Shown: positions 1 to 8,418 of the stretch, piece after piece
Layout: every line of letters begins with the position of its first letter
Position numbering within the stretch: the stretch's first letter is position 1
NCBI GenBank assembly: GCA_002375765.1
Contig: DFMV01000046.1
Span: 750-46,783, forward strand
DNA: 46,034 bases
Source: Rhizobiales bacterium UBA3584
GTDB lineage: Bacteria > Pseudomonadota > Alphaproteobacteria > Rhizobiales > Devosiaceae
Direction: 5' to 3'
Program-made: the position numbers and the translations under genes
The notes under the pieces: model-generated
What the model was told of the DNA's origin: nothing
What the model saw: only the letters and a program-made list of their open reading frames with translations
Databases searched by the model: none

Positions 1-372
1 GCCCGTGGCGAAGGCCCCGACAGCGGATTCGCCATCACCGGCATGGTCGAAAAGCCCAAGCCCGAGGATGCGCCATCAAACCTCATCATTTCGGGCCGCT
101 ATATCCTGCAGCCGGAAATCTTTGCGCTTCTGGGCGAGCAGACCGTCGGCACCGGCGGTGAAATCCAGATTACCGATGCCATGCATTACCTTATGGACCG
201 CCAGCCCTTTATCGGCGTCAAATATGACGGACAGGTTTTCGATTGCGGCTCCAAGATCGGCTTTTTGACCGCCAACGTCGCCTTCGCGCTTGACCGACCC
301 GATATTGCCGACGCGTTCTTGAGCGAACTCAAGAAGCTGACCGGCGATACCCCGATCAGTATTGAAGACTGA
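1..372 (+). CDS. galU: UTP-glucose-1-phosphate uridylyltransferase, C-terminal part (cut by window edge)
   Basis: This is the last 123 residues of GalU, which makes UDP-glucose from UTP and glucose-1-phosphate in the cytoplasm for envelope polysaccharides. The frame is open from base 1 and the start lies outside the window. Recognisable family elements are the MVEKPKPEDAPSNL stretch, the GRYIL segment, GGEIQITDA, and FDCGSKIGF near the end. Together these form the C-terminal half of the sugar-nucleotide-binding fold of bacterial GalU. The gene ends in TGA at 370-372 and overlaps by 17 bp the 3' end of the convergent outer-membrane protein gene, so no separate terminator fits between them. The identification is firm; only the N-terminal part is missing. 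Confidence 0.93.
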   Translation, partial: ARGEGPDSGFAITGMVEKPKPEDAPSNLIISGRYILQPEIFALLGEQTVGTGGEIQITDAMHYLMDRQPFIGVKYDGQVFDCGSKIGFLTANVAFALDRPDIADAFLSELKKLTGDTPISIED

Positions 373-1765
373 CACCACCGCTGATCCGGTGCTCGTCGCG
401 GCTGGCAACCGCCGCGGCGGGATCCTCGCGCAATCCGTAGTCATAATCGAGCGTTGCGGTTGTGTGCTGACCGAGCGTGAAATCGGCTCCCAGCCCGGCC
501 GAATAGCTCCGGCTGGTCGCAGATCCGTCCTCGGGAACTACCCATTGCGCGCCCGCCGACGCCCGCAGCGCCAGCCATGAATTGGCCCTGTGGCGCGCGT
601 CAAGTCCGACCTCATAGGTGGCGCTGGCGCCTGAACCGCCCTGTCCGGGCGTCAGTTCGGTGTCAAAGCTCGCTGTAAACTCGGTGGTCGTTGTCGGGCG
701 ATAGCCGATCGATGCGCCATAGACCCAGGTCTGGGCTTGCGGAACGGCGTCAGTGTCAAACGTCCGCCAGCCCGACCCCACCGAAGCCTCCAGGATCAAG
801 ACGTCGGACCAGTTTGCACTGATGCCCCCGCGCAACTCGAAATCATCGCCCGAACGGCTGGCGCCGAGATCGGGATCGATACCATCAAACTCGGTTCGCC
901 CGGCACGGCCCTGCCCGAATATGCCGACAACCGGCGTCAGCTCATACCCCACCCTGAGCTCCCCACCATAGCGCGTTGAGGCTTCATGGCTGTTGTCGAT
1001 CACCGTGCCACCGATCTGCACCGCCTCGCCAACCCAGTCGCGTGCGATCTCGCCTGCGCCGGTCACCGTGAAATTGCCGAACCGGTGCGTGTAACCAAGC
1101 CCGGCAGTGCCCGATACGATCACCGGCGCGCTGGCCAGGTCGGCTTCTTCGGTGCTCAACCCATCCGGCGCATCCTGAGACAGCGAGAGGTCAGCATTGA
1201 ATGCCAGCCCCGCAGACGGAGAAAGACGATGGACGATGTCGGTCGATACATTGGTCGCACCGACGCGCGGATCGTCCGATTGCGGCGCAACCAGCGTGGC
1301 CGAGGCGTCCAACGCCAGATCGGTCCTCCCGCCTGAACGGGAATAGGAAACCGAAGGGATCGCCAGCATTTCGAACCGCTCGGTCGCCCCGCTGCGCACA
1401 TAAGCACCCCGCAGTGCAACCCCATATCCAAGCTCTCCCCAATCGGCCGTGTCCGTGGAAACGGGGGCGGTCATGGCCGCTGGCATAGGCTCAGCGGCAG
1501 GCGCAGCCGGCGGCGCCTCGGTTGTGACGGGTGGCGGAGCTATGAGCGGCAGCGGTTCGGCGGGCAAGGCCACCGGGACCACAAGGTCGGTGGCCGGAAA
1601 CTGGCACAGCGTTCCCGGCTGGCACCCCACGCCCAGCGATCCGCGCAACAGGTCGGGATTGTCAGTGCCAGACCCATCCCCCTGCCCAAGCGCCATCGAG
1701 GCACCGGTCAAAGCACCGGTTCCCGCAAGCAACAGGACAAGAAGTTTTCGGGCGCTGAAGTCCAA
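356..1765 (-). CDS. Outer membrane beta-barrel protein (BBP2-like)
   Basis: This is a 469-residue secreted protein. Residues 1-28 form a signal peptide (KLLVLLLAGTGALTGASMALG). A short region with two cysteines (GVGCQPGTLCQFP) and a Pro/Ala-rich linker (about 65-105) follow. From about residue 108 there are alternating hydrophobic/polar strands rich in Gly, Tyr and Arg to the end, finishing with an aromatic residue (GGVSLQY), as in outer-membrane barrels. It resembles the putative porin BBP2 family often found near exopolysaccharide genes; no substrate can be named. The start is TTG at 1763-1765, chosen because it is the only start that keeps the signal peptide, with GGAA about 8 nt upstream. 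The 3' end overlaps galU by 17 bp. Confidence 0.75.
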   Translation of the reverse strand: MDFSARKLLVLLLAGTGALTGASMALGQGDGSGTDNPDLLRGSLGVGCQPGTLCQFPATDLVVPVALPAEPLPLIAPPPVTTEAPPAAPAAEPMPAAMTAPVSTDTADWGELGYGVALRGAYVRSGATERFEMLAIPSVSYSRSGGRTDLALDASATLVAPQSDDPRVGATNVSTDIVHRLSPSAGLAFNADLSLSQDAPDGLSTEEADLASAPVIVSGTAGLGYTHRFGNFTVTGAGEIARDWVGEAVQIGGTVIDNSHEASTRYGGELRVGYELTPVVGIFGQGRAGRTEFDGIDPDLGASRSGDDFELRGGISANWSDVLILEASVGSGWRTFDTDAVPQAQTWVYGASIGYRPTTTTEFTASFDTELTPGQGGSGASATYEVGLDARHRANSWLALRASAGAQWVVPEDGSATSRSYSAGLGADFTLGQHTTATLDYDYGLREDPAAAVASRDEHRISGGVSLQY

Positions 1766-1856
1766 TTTCGCGATTCCGGCCGTTATGACCGGAGGCTTTC
1801 AACTTATGGTTAATAAAGCCTTACCGAACGCCAGGTTTCCCACATCAGCGAAAGAC

Positions 1857-2318
1857 TTAGCTCACAGCCTCGACCTCGAGCAGTCCGCCGCGCGCACCGG
1901 TGATCCGCACATGCGACCCCTCTGGAAGGTCCGGCCCTGAAACGCGCCAGAGCGTGTCATCGATCCGCACGCGCCCCACCCCATCACTGATCGCTTCGAC
2001 CAGTACCGTTTCGCGACCCAGCAGGCGGGCGGTCCGCGCATTGATAAGCGGATCCTCGCTGGGCGGCGTATCACCGTGGCGGCGTCTTGAATAGGCCAGC
2101 CAACCGGTGACCAGAACCACCGACAGGATGCCGAACAGACCCCACTGGAACGGCCAGCCAATGCCGATCTGAAACACCGTCAACCCGGTCAAAAGCGCAG
2201 CCCCGCCGAGCCAGACCATGAAGACGCCCGGAACGACAAGTTCGACCCCGAGCAGCACGAGCCCGAAAATCAGCCAGGCCCAGCCCGCATTGTCTGCAAT
2301 CAGCGCGATGAGGTCCAT
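1857..2318 (-). CDS. NfeD-family membrane protein
   Basis: This 153-residue protein is of the short NfeD type. It has two or three N-terminal membrane segments (WAWLIFGLVLLGVELVVPG, then FMVWLGGAALLTGLTVF and the region around residues 55-75). A soluble C-terminal OB-fold domain follows (about 95-150; the LLGRETVLVEAISDGVGRV and GPDLPEGSHVRI region). Short NfeD proteins are partners of SPFH proteins and are thought to act in membrane quality control or flotillin-like microdomains. The SPFH gene lies just upstream on the same strand with a 9-bp gap, so the two form an operon. AGGA precedes the ATG. The family is clear, the physiological role is not. Confidence 0.87.
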   Translation of the reverse strand: MDLIALIADNAGWAWLIFGLVLLGVELVVPGVFMVWLGGAALLTGLTVFQIGIGWPFQWGLFGILSVVLVTGWLAYSRRRHGDTPPSEDPLINARTARLLGRETVLVEAISDGVGRVRIDDTLWRVSGPDLPEGSHVRITGARGGLLEVEAVS

Positions 2319-2327
2319 GGCTCGATC

Positions 2328-3296
2328 CTAGCTTTCGCTGCGCGTCGAGGGTGGACGGCCCGGGGCGTTGCGCCGTGGTCCCTCTCCGCCGAACGCCTCA
2401 CGGGCGATTTCAGCCACCCCGCCCAGCGCTCCGATCACATTGGCAGCCTCGAGAGGCAGCATAAGCACTTTCTGGTTGGGTGCAGAGGCGATCTTTTCGA
2501 GCGCCTTGACGTAATTGTTGGCAACGAAATAGTTGATGGCCTGCACATCGCCCTTGGCGATGGCTTCCGAGACCATCTCGGTCGCCTTGGCTTCGGCCTC
2601 CGCCGAGCGCTCCCGTGCCTCGGCATCGCGGAACGCAGCTTCGCGCCGGCCTTCCGCTTCGAGCACCTGTGCCTGCTTTTCGCCCTCGGCCTTTAGAATT
2701 TGCGCCTGGCGCTGTCCTTCCGCCTCAAGGATCACCGCGCGCCGATCGCGCTCGGCCTTCATCTGCCGTCCCATGGCATCGACGAGATCGCGCGGCGGCT
2801 CGATGTCCTTGATCTCGATACGGGTGATCTTGACGCCCCAGGGCGCAACAGCCGCATCGACCACCCGGAGCACCCGCGAATTGATTTCGTCGCGATTGGA
2901 GAGCAATTCGTCCAGATCGAGTGAACCCATTACCGAGCGGATGTTGGTCATGGTGAGATTGAGCACGCCCTGTTCGAGATTGGAAATCTCATAGGCAGCC
3001 TGCGCCGCATCGAGGATCTGGTAGAATGTGACCCCATCTGCCGTGATCGAGGCATTGTCCTTTGTGATGACTTCCTGGTGCGGCACATCGAGCACCTGTT
3101 CCATCATGTTGAGCTTGCGCCCGATGCCATCGATGAATGGAATGATGATGTTAAGCCCCGGCTTGAGGGTGCGCGTATAGCGCCCGAACCGCTCAACCGT
3201 ATAATTGTGCCCCTGCGGCACGGTCTTAACCCCGGCGAACAACACCAGAACGGCCAGAATGCCGATGACGATAAGGACTATCGAAAACCCGTCCAT
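2328..3296 (-). CDS. qmcA: SPFH/stomatin-like membrane protein (QmcA type)
   Basis: This 322-residue protein has an N-terminal membrane anchor (IVLIVIGILAVLVLFAGVKTV) and an SPFH/band-7 domain (about 25-190), with the stomatin signatures VPQGHNYTVERFGRY and GVKITRIEIKDIEPP. A long charged coiled-coil follows (about 190-250; repeated EAEGQRQAQ and EAEGRREA units), then a C-terminal tail. This is the architecture of QmcA/YbbK and the slipins, which oligomerise on the inner membrane and scaffold proteases or NfeD partners. The ATG at 3294-3296 follows an AAGG box. The NfeD gene downstream supports the assignment. The E. coli symbol is used by similarity; substrate or partner proteases cannot be read from the sequence. 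Confidence 0.87.
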   Translation of the reverse strand: MDGFSIVLIVIGILAVLVLFAGVKTVPQGHNYTVERFGRYTRTLKPGLNIIIPFIDGIGRKLNMMEQVLDVPHQEVITKDNASITADGVTFYQILDAAQAAYEISNLEQGVLNLTMTNIRSVMGSLDLDELLSNRDEINSRVLRVVDAAVAPWGVKITRIEIKDIEPPRDLVDAMGRQMKAERDRRAVILEAEGQRQAQILKAEGEKQAQVLEAEGRREAAFRDAEARERSAEAEAKATEMVSEAIAKGDVQAINYFVANNYVKALEKIASAPNQKVLMLPLEAANVIGALGGVAEIAREAFGGEGPRRNAPGRPPSTRSES

Positions 3297-3389
3297 TGTT
3301 TAGCCTTCCCTCTTACCCGACTCACGGGCCGGTCCCACGGGAAGGACTTTACGGTCGGGTCAGACCGCTGACAATGTTGAGCTTGCCGC

Positions 3390-4412
3390 CTACAGCCAGC
3401 CCGACAGTTCGCGACGCACAACCGCTTCTATCATCGCCATGCCACCGGGCGTATCATTGAGGCACGGGATATAGGCATAGCGCTCACCTCCCGCATGCAT
3501 GAATTCCTCCTCGCCCCCGATGGCGATTTCCTCGAGGGTTTCGATGCAATCGGCCGAAAAGGCCGGCGCGAGAATAGCGACCTTCTTGACCCCCTTGGCC
3601 GGCAGCCCCTTGAGCGTTTCGTCGGTATAGGGCTGCAGCCATTCGGTGGGTCCGAACCGGCTCTGGAAGGTCAGCATGAGCTTCTCTTTCGGCCAACCGA
3701 GCTTTTCACGCACCAACCGTGTCGTCTTGTAACACTGGCAATGATAGGGATCGCCCTTGTCCAGATAGGATTTGGGCATGCCGTGATACGAGGTAATCAC
3801 CAGATCGGGCTCGAAGTCGAGCTTTTCCACGCCTTCGCGGATCGAGTTTGCCAGCGTCTCGACGTAGATCTCTTCTTCGAAATAAGCCGGAACGGTCCGC
3901 ACCGCAGGCTGCCATCGGATGTTGGCCAGCGCCCGGAACGCCTGATCGTTGGCCGTTGCGGTCGTAGTTGCCGAATACTGCGGATAGAGCGGGAACAGCA
4001 GGACTTTCTCACACCCCTGCTCGTGCAGCTTTTTAATGGCGCTTTCGGTCGAAGGATTGCCGTAGCGCATGCCGTATTCGACGATAACCCCGTCCGCCGC
4101 CATTGCGTCCTGGAGCTTTTCGGCCTGCCCGCGGGTAATCACCCGAAGCGGGCTTTCGTCGGTCCGCTTGTCCCAGATCTTGGCATAATTGGCGCCGGTC
4201 TTTTGCGGCCGGAAAGACAATATGCCCAGATTGAGAATCGGCCACCATAACCACTTTGGCGTCTCAATGACGCGCGGATCGGAGAGGAATTCCTTGAGAT
4301 ACCGTCTTACGCTCCAATAGTCGGTTCCGTCGGGCGTGCCAAGATTGAGCAGCAGAACTCCGATTTTGCGCGGTTTGACGGGCGGATGATCGGGCGGCAG
4401 GTGGGCGTTCAT
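3390..4412 (-). CDS. hemH: Ferrochelatase
   Basis: This 340-residue enzyme inserts Fe2+ into protoporphyrin IX, the last step of protoheme synthesis. Visible family marks are the N-terminal KIGVLLLNLGTPDG, the YPQYSATTTA segment, the active-site region VITSYHGMPKSYL with the catalytic His, the following DPYHCQCYKTTRLV, and FSADCIETLEEI near the C-terminus with the conserved Glu. I chose the ATG at 4410-4412 because it has AGGA 5 nt upstream and begins just before the conserved core. An in-frame start 81 bp further upstream would add an atypical leader. It is transcribed alone on the minus strand, between the QmcA-like gene and the nickel exporter. Confidence 0.95.
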   Translation of the reverse strand: MNAHLPPDHPPVKPRKIGVLLLNLGTPDGTDYWSVRRYLKEFLSDPRVIETPKWLWWPILNLGILSFRPQKTGANYAKIWDKRTDESPLRVITRGQAEKLQDAMAADGVIVEYGMRYGNPSTESAIKKLHEQGCEKVLLFPLYPQYSATTTATANDQAFRALANIRWQPAVRTVPAYFEEEIYVETLANSIREGVEKLDFEPDLVITSYHGMPKSYLDKGDPYHCQCYKTTRLVREKLGWPKEKLMLTFQSRFGPTEWLQPYTDETLKGLPAKGVKKVAILAPAFSADCIETLEEIAIGGEEEFMHAGGERYAYIPCLNDTPGGMAMIEAVVRRELSGWL

Positions 4413-4545
4413 CGGTATCCTGGGAAATGCGAGGTGTGAGGGTATCGCTGTTGTTGGCGCGCACAATAGCGCCAAAGCCTGCCGGAGCAACACTCTGACG
4501 AAAAGATGCGGCCATTTGACCGCTCAATACGGCGGTTTGCGCTGC

Positions 4546-6147
4546 CTAGATCGCCGCGAAAAACAGGATCATGCCAAACGCCATGACCAATAGGGCGCCG
4601 GTCATCTCCAGCCACCAGACCACCGATTCGCCCGCCACGCCATTTCCGGTCAGCCGCAGAGCGCCGCCCTTGAGATAAACCGCCAGCGAGGCCAGGATCG
4701 CCACCGTTATCGCCGTTCCCAGCCCCATGAGAAAGGTTGCGGCGATACCGGCCGCCAGAACGCCCTGACTCAGTGCAAAGACCAGAACCACCAGCGCGCC
4801 CGAACACGGCCGAAGACCAACTGAAACGATCACCCCCAGCGATTCTTTCCACCCGCCGCGCGTCTGCTGCGGCGTGACATGATGCTCGCAACTGTGATCA
4901 TGATGATCGTGTTCGCGATGATGGTCATGGGAATGGCCGTGATCGGGGGGATGGGTGTGGTGATGGTGCTTGTGGGGAAACACCAGCTTGCGCGCCGCCA
5001 GCCACGCGCCGAGCAGCGCCACCATGCCGTAGGAAATGACTTCCATCCACCATGCAGCCTGGCTCATGGCCATCGAGGTCAACTGAAGCGCGCCCGCGGC
5101 AACCAGAATGAATGCTACGGCGACTGCAGATTGCATCATGGCGGCGAAAAAGCTCAGGACGATCCCGCGTCGCAGCTGCCTTTCATTGGCCAGCACATAG
5201 GACGAAATCACAACCTTGCCGTGCCCGGGACCTGCGGCATGAAAAATCCCATAGAGAAAGCTCAAGCCGCCCAGCAGCCAGAAGGCGTTCCCATCGGTCC
5301 GCAATGCGCCCAGTGCCGAGGTCATCGTCCCGTAAAAACGCCGCTGCTGCTGACTGATCCAGCCGAAAAATCCACCCTGCGTCGGGACCAGAGAGGTTTC
5401 CGGCGGTGGCGCGGAAAACGGCGATGGCGGTCGTTGCGTGGTGGCCTCAGCAATCGCATCGAGCGCCGTCGCCGGCACGCCACCTGGACAGGTCACCGTG
5501 ACCAGATTGGCCATGGCCCGCGCCGCCTCGCGCAAATCCGCCGGGATTTCGCTCACATCCGGCCCAAGCATCCAGAGCCGTTCCTCAAGCTCGGGGTCGA
5601 TGGGTTGCGGCTCCTTGGAGACGACAGAGCAACCCTCAGGCGCCCCTTCCAGCGTCACCGAATCTTCATCGGGAAACGTAAAGGCTGCATAATATTCGGG
5701 ATCGCCCACTTCGATGTCATAGACGCCGCCAACCGTTTGGGGCTCGGCAAATTGCATCGAAAACGTGAGCGTCACCCGCCCATCTTCATAAACCATGGAC
5801 GGATCACTGGCGCCGGCCACGCCAGCATGACCATCTAGCCCTTCGGGATCGGCGAACGTGTAGTAGGAATAGAAATCGAGTCCCTCGATATTCTCGTCGG
5901 CCAGCGGTTGCAGTTCCTGGGGCGTCAAATCCCCGTCTCCATCGGCATCAAGCCCCTGAATCGCCCAGGCGGAAAAATATTCGTCAAACGTCCAATGGTG
6001 CCGCATGCCGACAATTGCACCATTTTCAAACAGCACTTCGCCCGCCGCGTCGATCCACACATGGGGATGCGCCACGGCCGGGCCGACACCCGCTATCAGC
6101 GCGGCAAGGCAGGCAGCGCTCAGTTTCTTGAGAAAATTTGAGGTCAT
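4546..6147 (-). CDS. DUF1007-NicO fusion: nickel/cobalt transporter
   Basis: This is a two-domain protein of 533 residues. Residues 1-25 are a signal peptide. Residues about 27-220 form a DUF1007 domain (AHPHVWIDAAGEVLF, HHWTFDEYFSAW, DADGDGDLTPQEL), presumably periplasmic. The rest is a NicO/RcnA-type transporter with the family motifs HAAGPGHGKVVISSYVLANE and GLRPCSGALVVLVFALSQG and about six membrane helices. A histidine-rich loop (positions 4873-4977, about 20 His) between helices is typical of Ni/Co transporters. DUF1007 and NicO genes are often neighbours; here they are one gene. The start at 6147 lies 4 bp after the stop of the LysR gene, suggesting co-transcription and possibly translational coupling; no strong ribosome site is visible. 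Metal and direction are inferred. Confidence 0.85.
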   Translation of the reverse strand: MTSNFLKKLSAACLAALIAGVGPAVAHPHVWIDAAGEVLFENGAIVGMRHHWTFDEYFSAWAIQGLDADGDGDLTPQELQPLADENIEGLDFYSYYTFADPEGLDGHAGVAGASDPSMVYEDGRVTLTFSMQFAEPQTVGGVYDIEVGDPEYYAAFTFPDEDSVTLEGAPEGCSVVSKEPQPIDPELEERLWMLGPDVSEIPADLREAARAMANLVTVTCPGGVPATALDAIAEATTQRPPSPFSAPPPETSLVPTQGGFFGWISQQQRRFYGTMTSALGALRTDGNAFWLLGGLSFLYGIFHAAGPGHGKVVISSYVLANERQLRRGIVLSFFAAMMQSAVAVAFILVAAGALQLTSMAMSQAAWWMEVISYGMVALLGAWLAARKLVFPHKHHHHTHPPDHGHSHDHHREHDHHDHSCEHHVTPQQTRGGWKESLGVIVSVGLRPCSGALVVLVFALSQGVLAAGIAATFLMGLGTAITVAILASLAVYLKGGALRLTGNGVAGESVVWWLEMTGALLVMAFGMILFFAAI

Positions 6148-6151
6148 GAAA

Positions 6152-7054
6152 TCAGGAATTGACCGGATGGGTTTCAAACCATTCGACGAGGAAATCGATA
6201 AGCGCACGAACCTTGCCCGACAAATGCCTGCGATGGGGATAAACCGCCTGCAGGAATGGGCGTTGCGGCAAATATTCGGTCAGCACCGGCACCAGTTCCC
6301 CCTCTTCAATGGCCGAATGAGCAAGAAAACTTGGCAGTAGCGCGAAACCAAGGCCCTTTTGTGCCGCAACCAGCGCACCGGCGGGAGAATTTACCCGCAC
6401 CGGTCCATCCACGTGCACAGCCACCGTCCGCCCTTCCTCGACGAACTGCCAATTGGCCTGGCCCGTCATGTTGGTATCGATGATGCACGGCACGCCCTTG
6501 AGCGCTTCGGGCGTCTGGGGCACCCCGTATGCCTTGATGACCTCCGGCGTCGCGCATACGGCAACCGAGGTTTCCGCGATCTTGCGGGCGATCAGCGACG
6601 TGTCCGACATGCGCGAGATGCGCAGCGCCACATCGATCCCCTCCTCGACTAGATCGACCATGCGGTCTTCGAGCCGCAGATCGAGCGTCACGTCGGGATG
6701 GGCACGGGTAAATTCGAACAGCGGTTCCAGTAGTGTCGATTCCCCGAAATTGCGCGGTGCGGAAACGCGCAATATGCCACGCGGCGCGGCGGTCTGTTCG
6801 GTGATCGTGGCGTCCAGATCGTCGAGCTGGGACAGGATTTCCCGCACCTCGCGGTAATAGGCTTCCCCCGCTTCGGTCAGGCTGAGCTTGCGCGTCGTGC
6901 GGTTCATCAGCCGGGCCCCCAGATAGTCCTCGAGATCGGTGACATATTTGGAAAGCAGCGCCTTGGACCGGCCGTGAATGCGCGCAGCGGCTGAAAAGCC
7001 GCCGGCATCGAACACCTGCACGAACGCCCTGATGCGGGCTAGGTCCTGGCTCAT
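6152..7054 (-). CDS. LysR-family transcriptional regulator
   Basis: This 300-residue LysR-type regulator has an N-terminal winged helix-turn-helix (about 1-60; LARIRAFVQVFDAGGFSAAA, then RSKALLSKYVTDLE and TTRKLSLTEAGEAYY). The effector-binding domain (about 90-295) is of the kind seen in the CrgA/DsdC-like group (GILRVSAPRNFGESTLLEPL). The ATG at 7052-7054 has GGGAG 5 nt upstream and overlaps the stop of the creatininase-family gene (ATGA). Its own stop is 4 bp before the NicO gene. Unlike most LysR genes it is not divergent from its neighbours but sits in the middle of a three-gene unit. The effector is unknown. Confidence 0.9.
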   Translation of the reverse strand: MSQDLARIRAFVQVFDAGGFSAAARIHGRSKALLSKYVTDLEDYLGARLMNRTTRKLSLTEAGEAYYREVREILSQLDDLDATITEQTAAPRGILRVSAPRNFGESTLLEPLFEFTRAHPDVTLDLRLEDRMVDLVEEGIDVALRISRMSDTSLIARKIAETSVAVCATPEVIKAYGVPQTPEALKGVPCIIDTNMTGQANWQFVEEGRTVAVHVDGPVRVNSPAGALVAAQKGLGFALLPSFLAHSAIEEGELVPVLTEYLPQRPFLQAVYPHRRHLSGKVRALIDFLVEWFETHPVNS

Positions 7055-7857
7055 TGAGGCTCCCTTTGCGAATCTTTGAGCCAAGAAAGGTCGAACCGGG
7101 CCACATCGTCAAGCAATTGTGCAAAACCGGCCAGAATATGATCGGCCAGCGCAGCGCCTTTGTCTGCGCTGGCACTTTTGGCATCGCCGACCACGCCATG
7201 CGCGTTGAGATCCGAACTCAGCCACCCGAACCGGTGCCGCCCATAGGCCGAAAGATGGGTCATCCCCGCCTCGATGGGTTCGAGGGCCGAAGCGAAATCG
7301 TCCGCCCGGCCCATCTCAACCTTGTCGGGGAAATAGTGCAGCATCAGCGCTGTCTCGATGGCCCCGCCGTGGATGCCGTATCGCCGCTCATGCTCGTCAA
7401 ACAACCCCTCGGGCATGCCGAACCGGAGCCAGGCCGTACTGATGGCCAGAAGGCCGAGCTCGGCGCGGGCCTTCAAGATCACGCTTTCCACAACCGGCGT
7501 ATTGCCGCCATGGCTCGAAACGATCACCAGACGCCTGCCCCCCGCCTTCGCCCAGCTTTGGGCAATGCCGAACCATTCGGCGATCAAATCGCCTTCGTTC
7601 TTGCTCTGCGTTCCGGCCGCCCATAAATGCTCGCGCGACGCCCCTATGCGTTCAATGGGCAACACCACTGCGTCGATAGCACTGGAGAGATAGCCCGAGA
7701 GAGCGCTAAGATGGCCCTGGGCGATGTCGCAATCGGTCGAAGCGGGAAGATGAGGCCCATGCGCCTCGGTTGCAGCAACCGGCAGAATGGCGATGGTCCC
7801 CTCGCTCACCCGCACATCGGCAAGCGCGTCGATGTCGTTCACGAAAGTCAGCGGCAC
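7051..7857 (-). CDS. Creatininase-family amidohydrolase
   Basis: This is about 268 residues of the creatininase/MftE-like metal-dependent amidohydrolase family. The metal site is visible: the Glu/His motif ILPVAATEAHGPHLP followed by STDCDIA, then VIVSSHGGNTPVVES, and later GIHGGAIETALMLHY with the Glu ligand. I favour the GTG start at 7855-7857, which has GGGGA 6 nt upstream and gives a typical family length. A TTG at 7914 would add 19 residues with no clear ribosome site. Family members open cyclic amides or cleave small amide substrates; this substrate is unknown. It is the first gene of a coupled unit with the LysR regulator and Ni/Co exporter. Confidence 0.83.
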   Translation of the reverse strand: MPLTFVNDIDALADVRVSEGTIAILPVAATEAHGPHLPASTDCDIAQGHLSALSGYLSSAIDAVVLPIERIGASREHLWAAGTQSKNEGDLIAEWFGIAQSWAKAGGRRLVIVSSHGGNTPVVESVILKARAELGLLAISTAWLRFGMPEGLFDEHERRYGIHGGAIETALMLHYFPDKVEMGRADDFASALEPIEAGMTHLSAYGRHRFGWLSSDLNAHGVVGDAKSASADKGAALADHILAGFAQLLDDVARFDLSWLKDSQREPQ

Positions 7858-7989
7858 TGCGCGTCCCCGGAAAATTGGAATGTCGACCCTATAGCGCGCC
7901 AGGAGCACGGACAAGCGATGCGGCCCCTGATTAACTTTCCCGCCAAAGGCGATTCGACGGGAGCCCCGGTTTTGGCTAGATCAATATCC

Positions 7990-8415
7990 ATGAGCAAATC
8001 CGCCGCCGGCTCGACCCTTTACCGTCTCATCGAAGCGGGCCATCTGGCCCGGCAGGCTCTGCTTGCCCCGCTCGCGGCGCGCGGGCTCGAAGCGGGCGAT
8101 GACGCCATCCTGCTCGGTCTGGCCGATCCCTCGGGCGCAACCACCGAGGCCCTTGTCGCGTTCACCGGACTGGCTCCAGACCAGCTCGACATGAGGCTGG
8201 CCCGTCTCGAGGACCGCGACCTGCTGTTGCGTCTCGCCGTCGGCCCCGAAATGGAGCCCGGCGCCCGCCTGTCCCAACAAGGCCACGCCATGCGCCAGTC
8301 CATCGAGGATCACTGGGCCCACCTCGAGCAGGCCCTTGCCGAAGATCTTGGTGACAAACGCCATAGGCACCTGCGCAAGGCCCTCAAACGCATCATCGAA
8401 GTGCTGCGCTTTTAA
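7990..8415 (+). CDS. Small winged-helix (MarR-like) protein
   Basis: This is a 141-residue protein starting at ATG 7990, chosen because it begins the alpha-helical core (STLYRLIEAGHLARQALL). Helices and a winged-helix segment follow (GDDAILLGLADPSGATTEALVAFTGL..LDMRLARLEDRDLLLR), the layout of MarR-type DNA-binding domains. A basic C-terminal helix ends in LRKALKRIIEVLRF. It lacks any obvious effector domain. The gene diverges from the creatininase unit across about 130 bp and converges on nadB with only 3 bp between stops. The target is unknown; an autoregulator or regulator of the divergent unit is possible but is inference. Confidence 0.62.
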   Translation: MSKSAAGSTLYRLIEAGHLARQALLAPLAARGLEAGDDAILLGLADPSGATTEALVAFTGLAPDQLDMRLARLEDRDLLLRLAVGPEMEPGARLSQQGHAMRQSIEDHWAHLEQALAEDLGDKRHRHLRKALKRIIEVLRF

Positions 8416-8418
8416 ATT

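Noticed and set aside
4873..4977. Short tandem repeat in the NicO gene
   Set aside because: The CAT/CAC-rich DNA encodes a histidine-rich loop normal for Ni/Co transporters, not a repeat array.
4879..5838. Long plus-strand open frame of 319 codons opposite the NicO gene
   Set aside because: It is the antisense shadow of the DUF1007-NicO fusion. The Met-rich beginning comes from reading the His-rich loop backwards, and no ribosome site or family similarity is seen.
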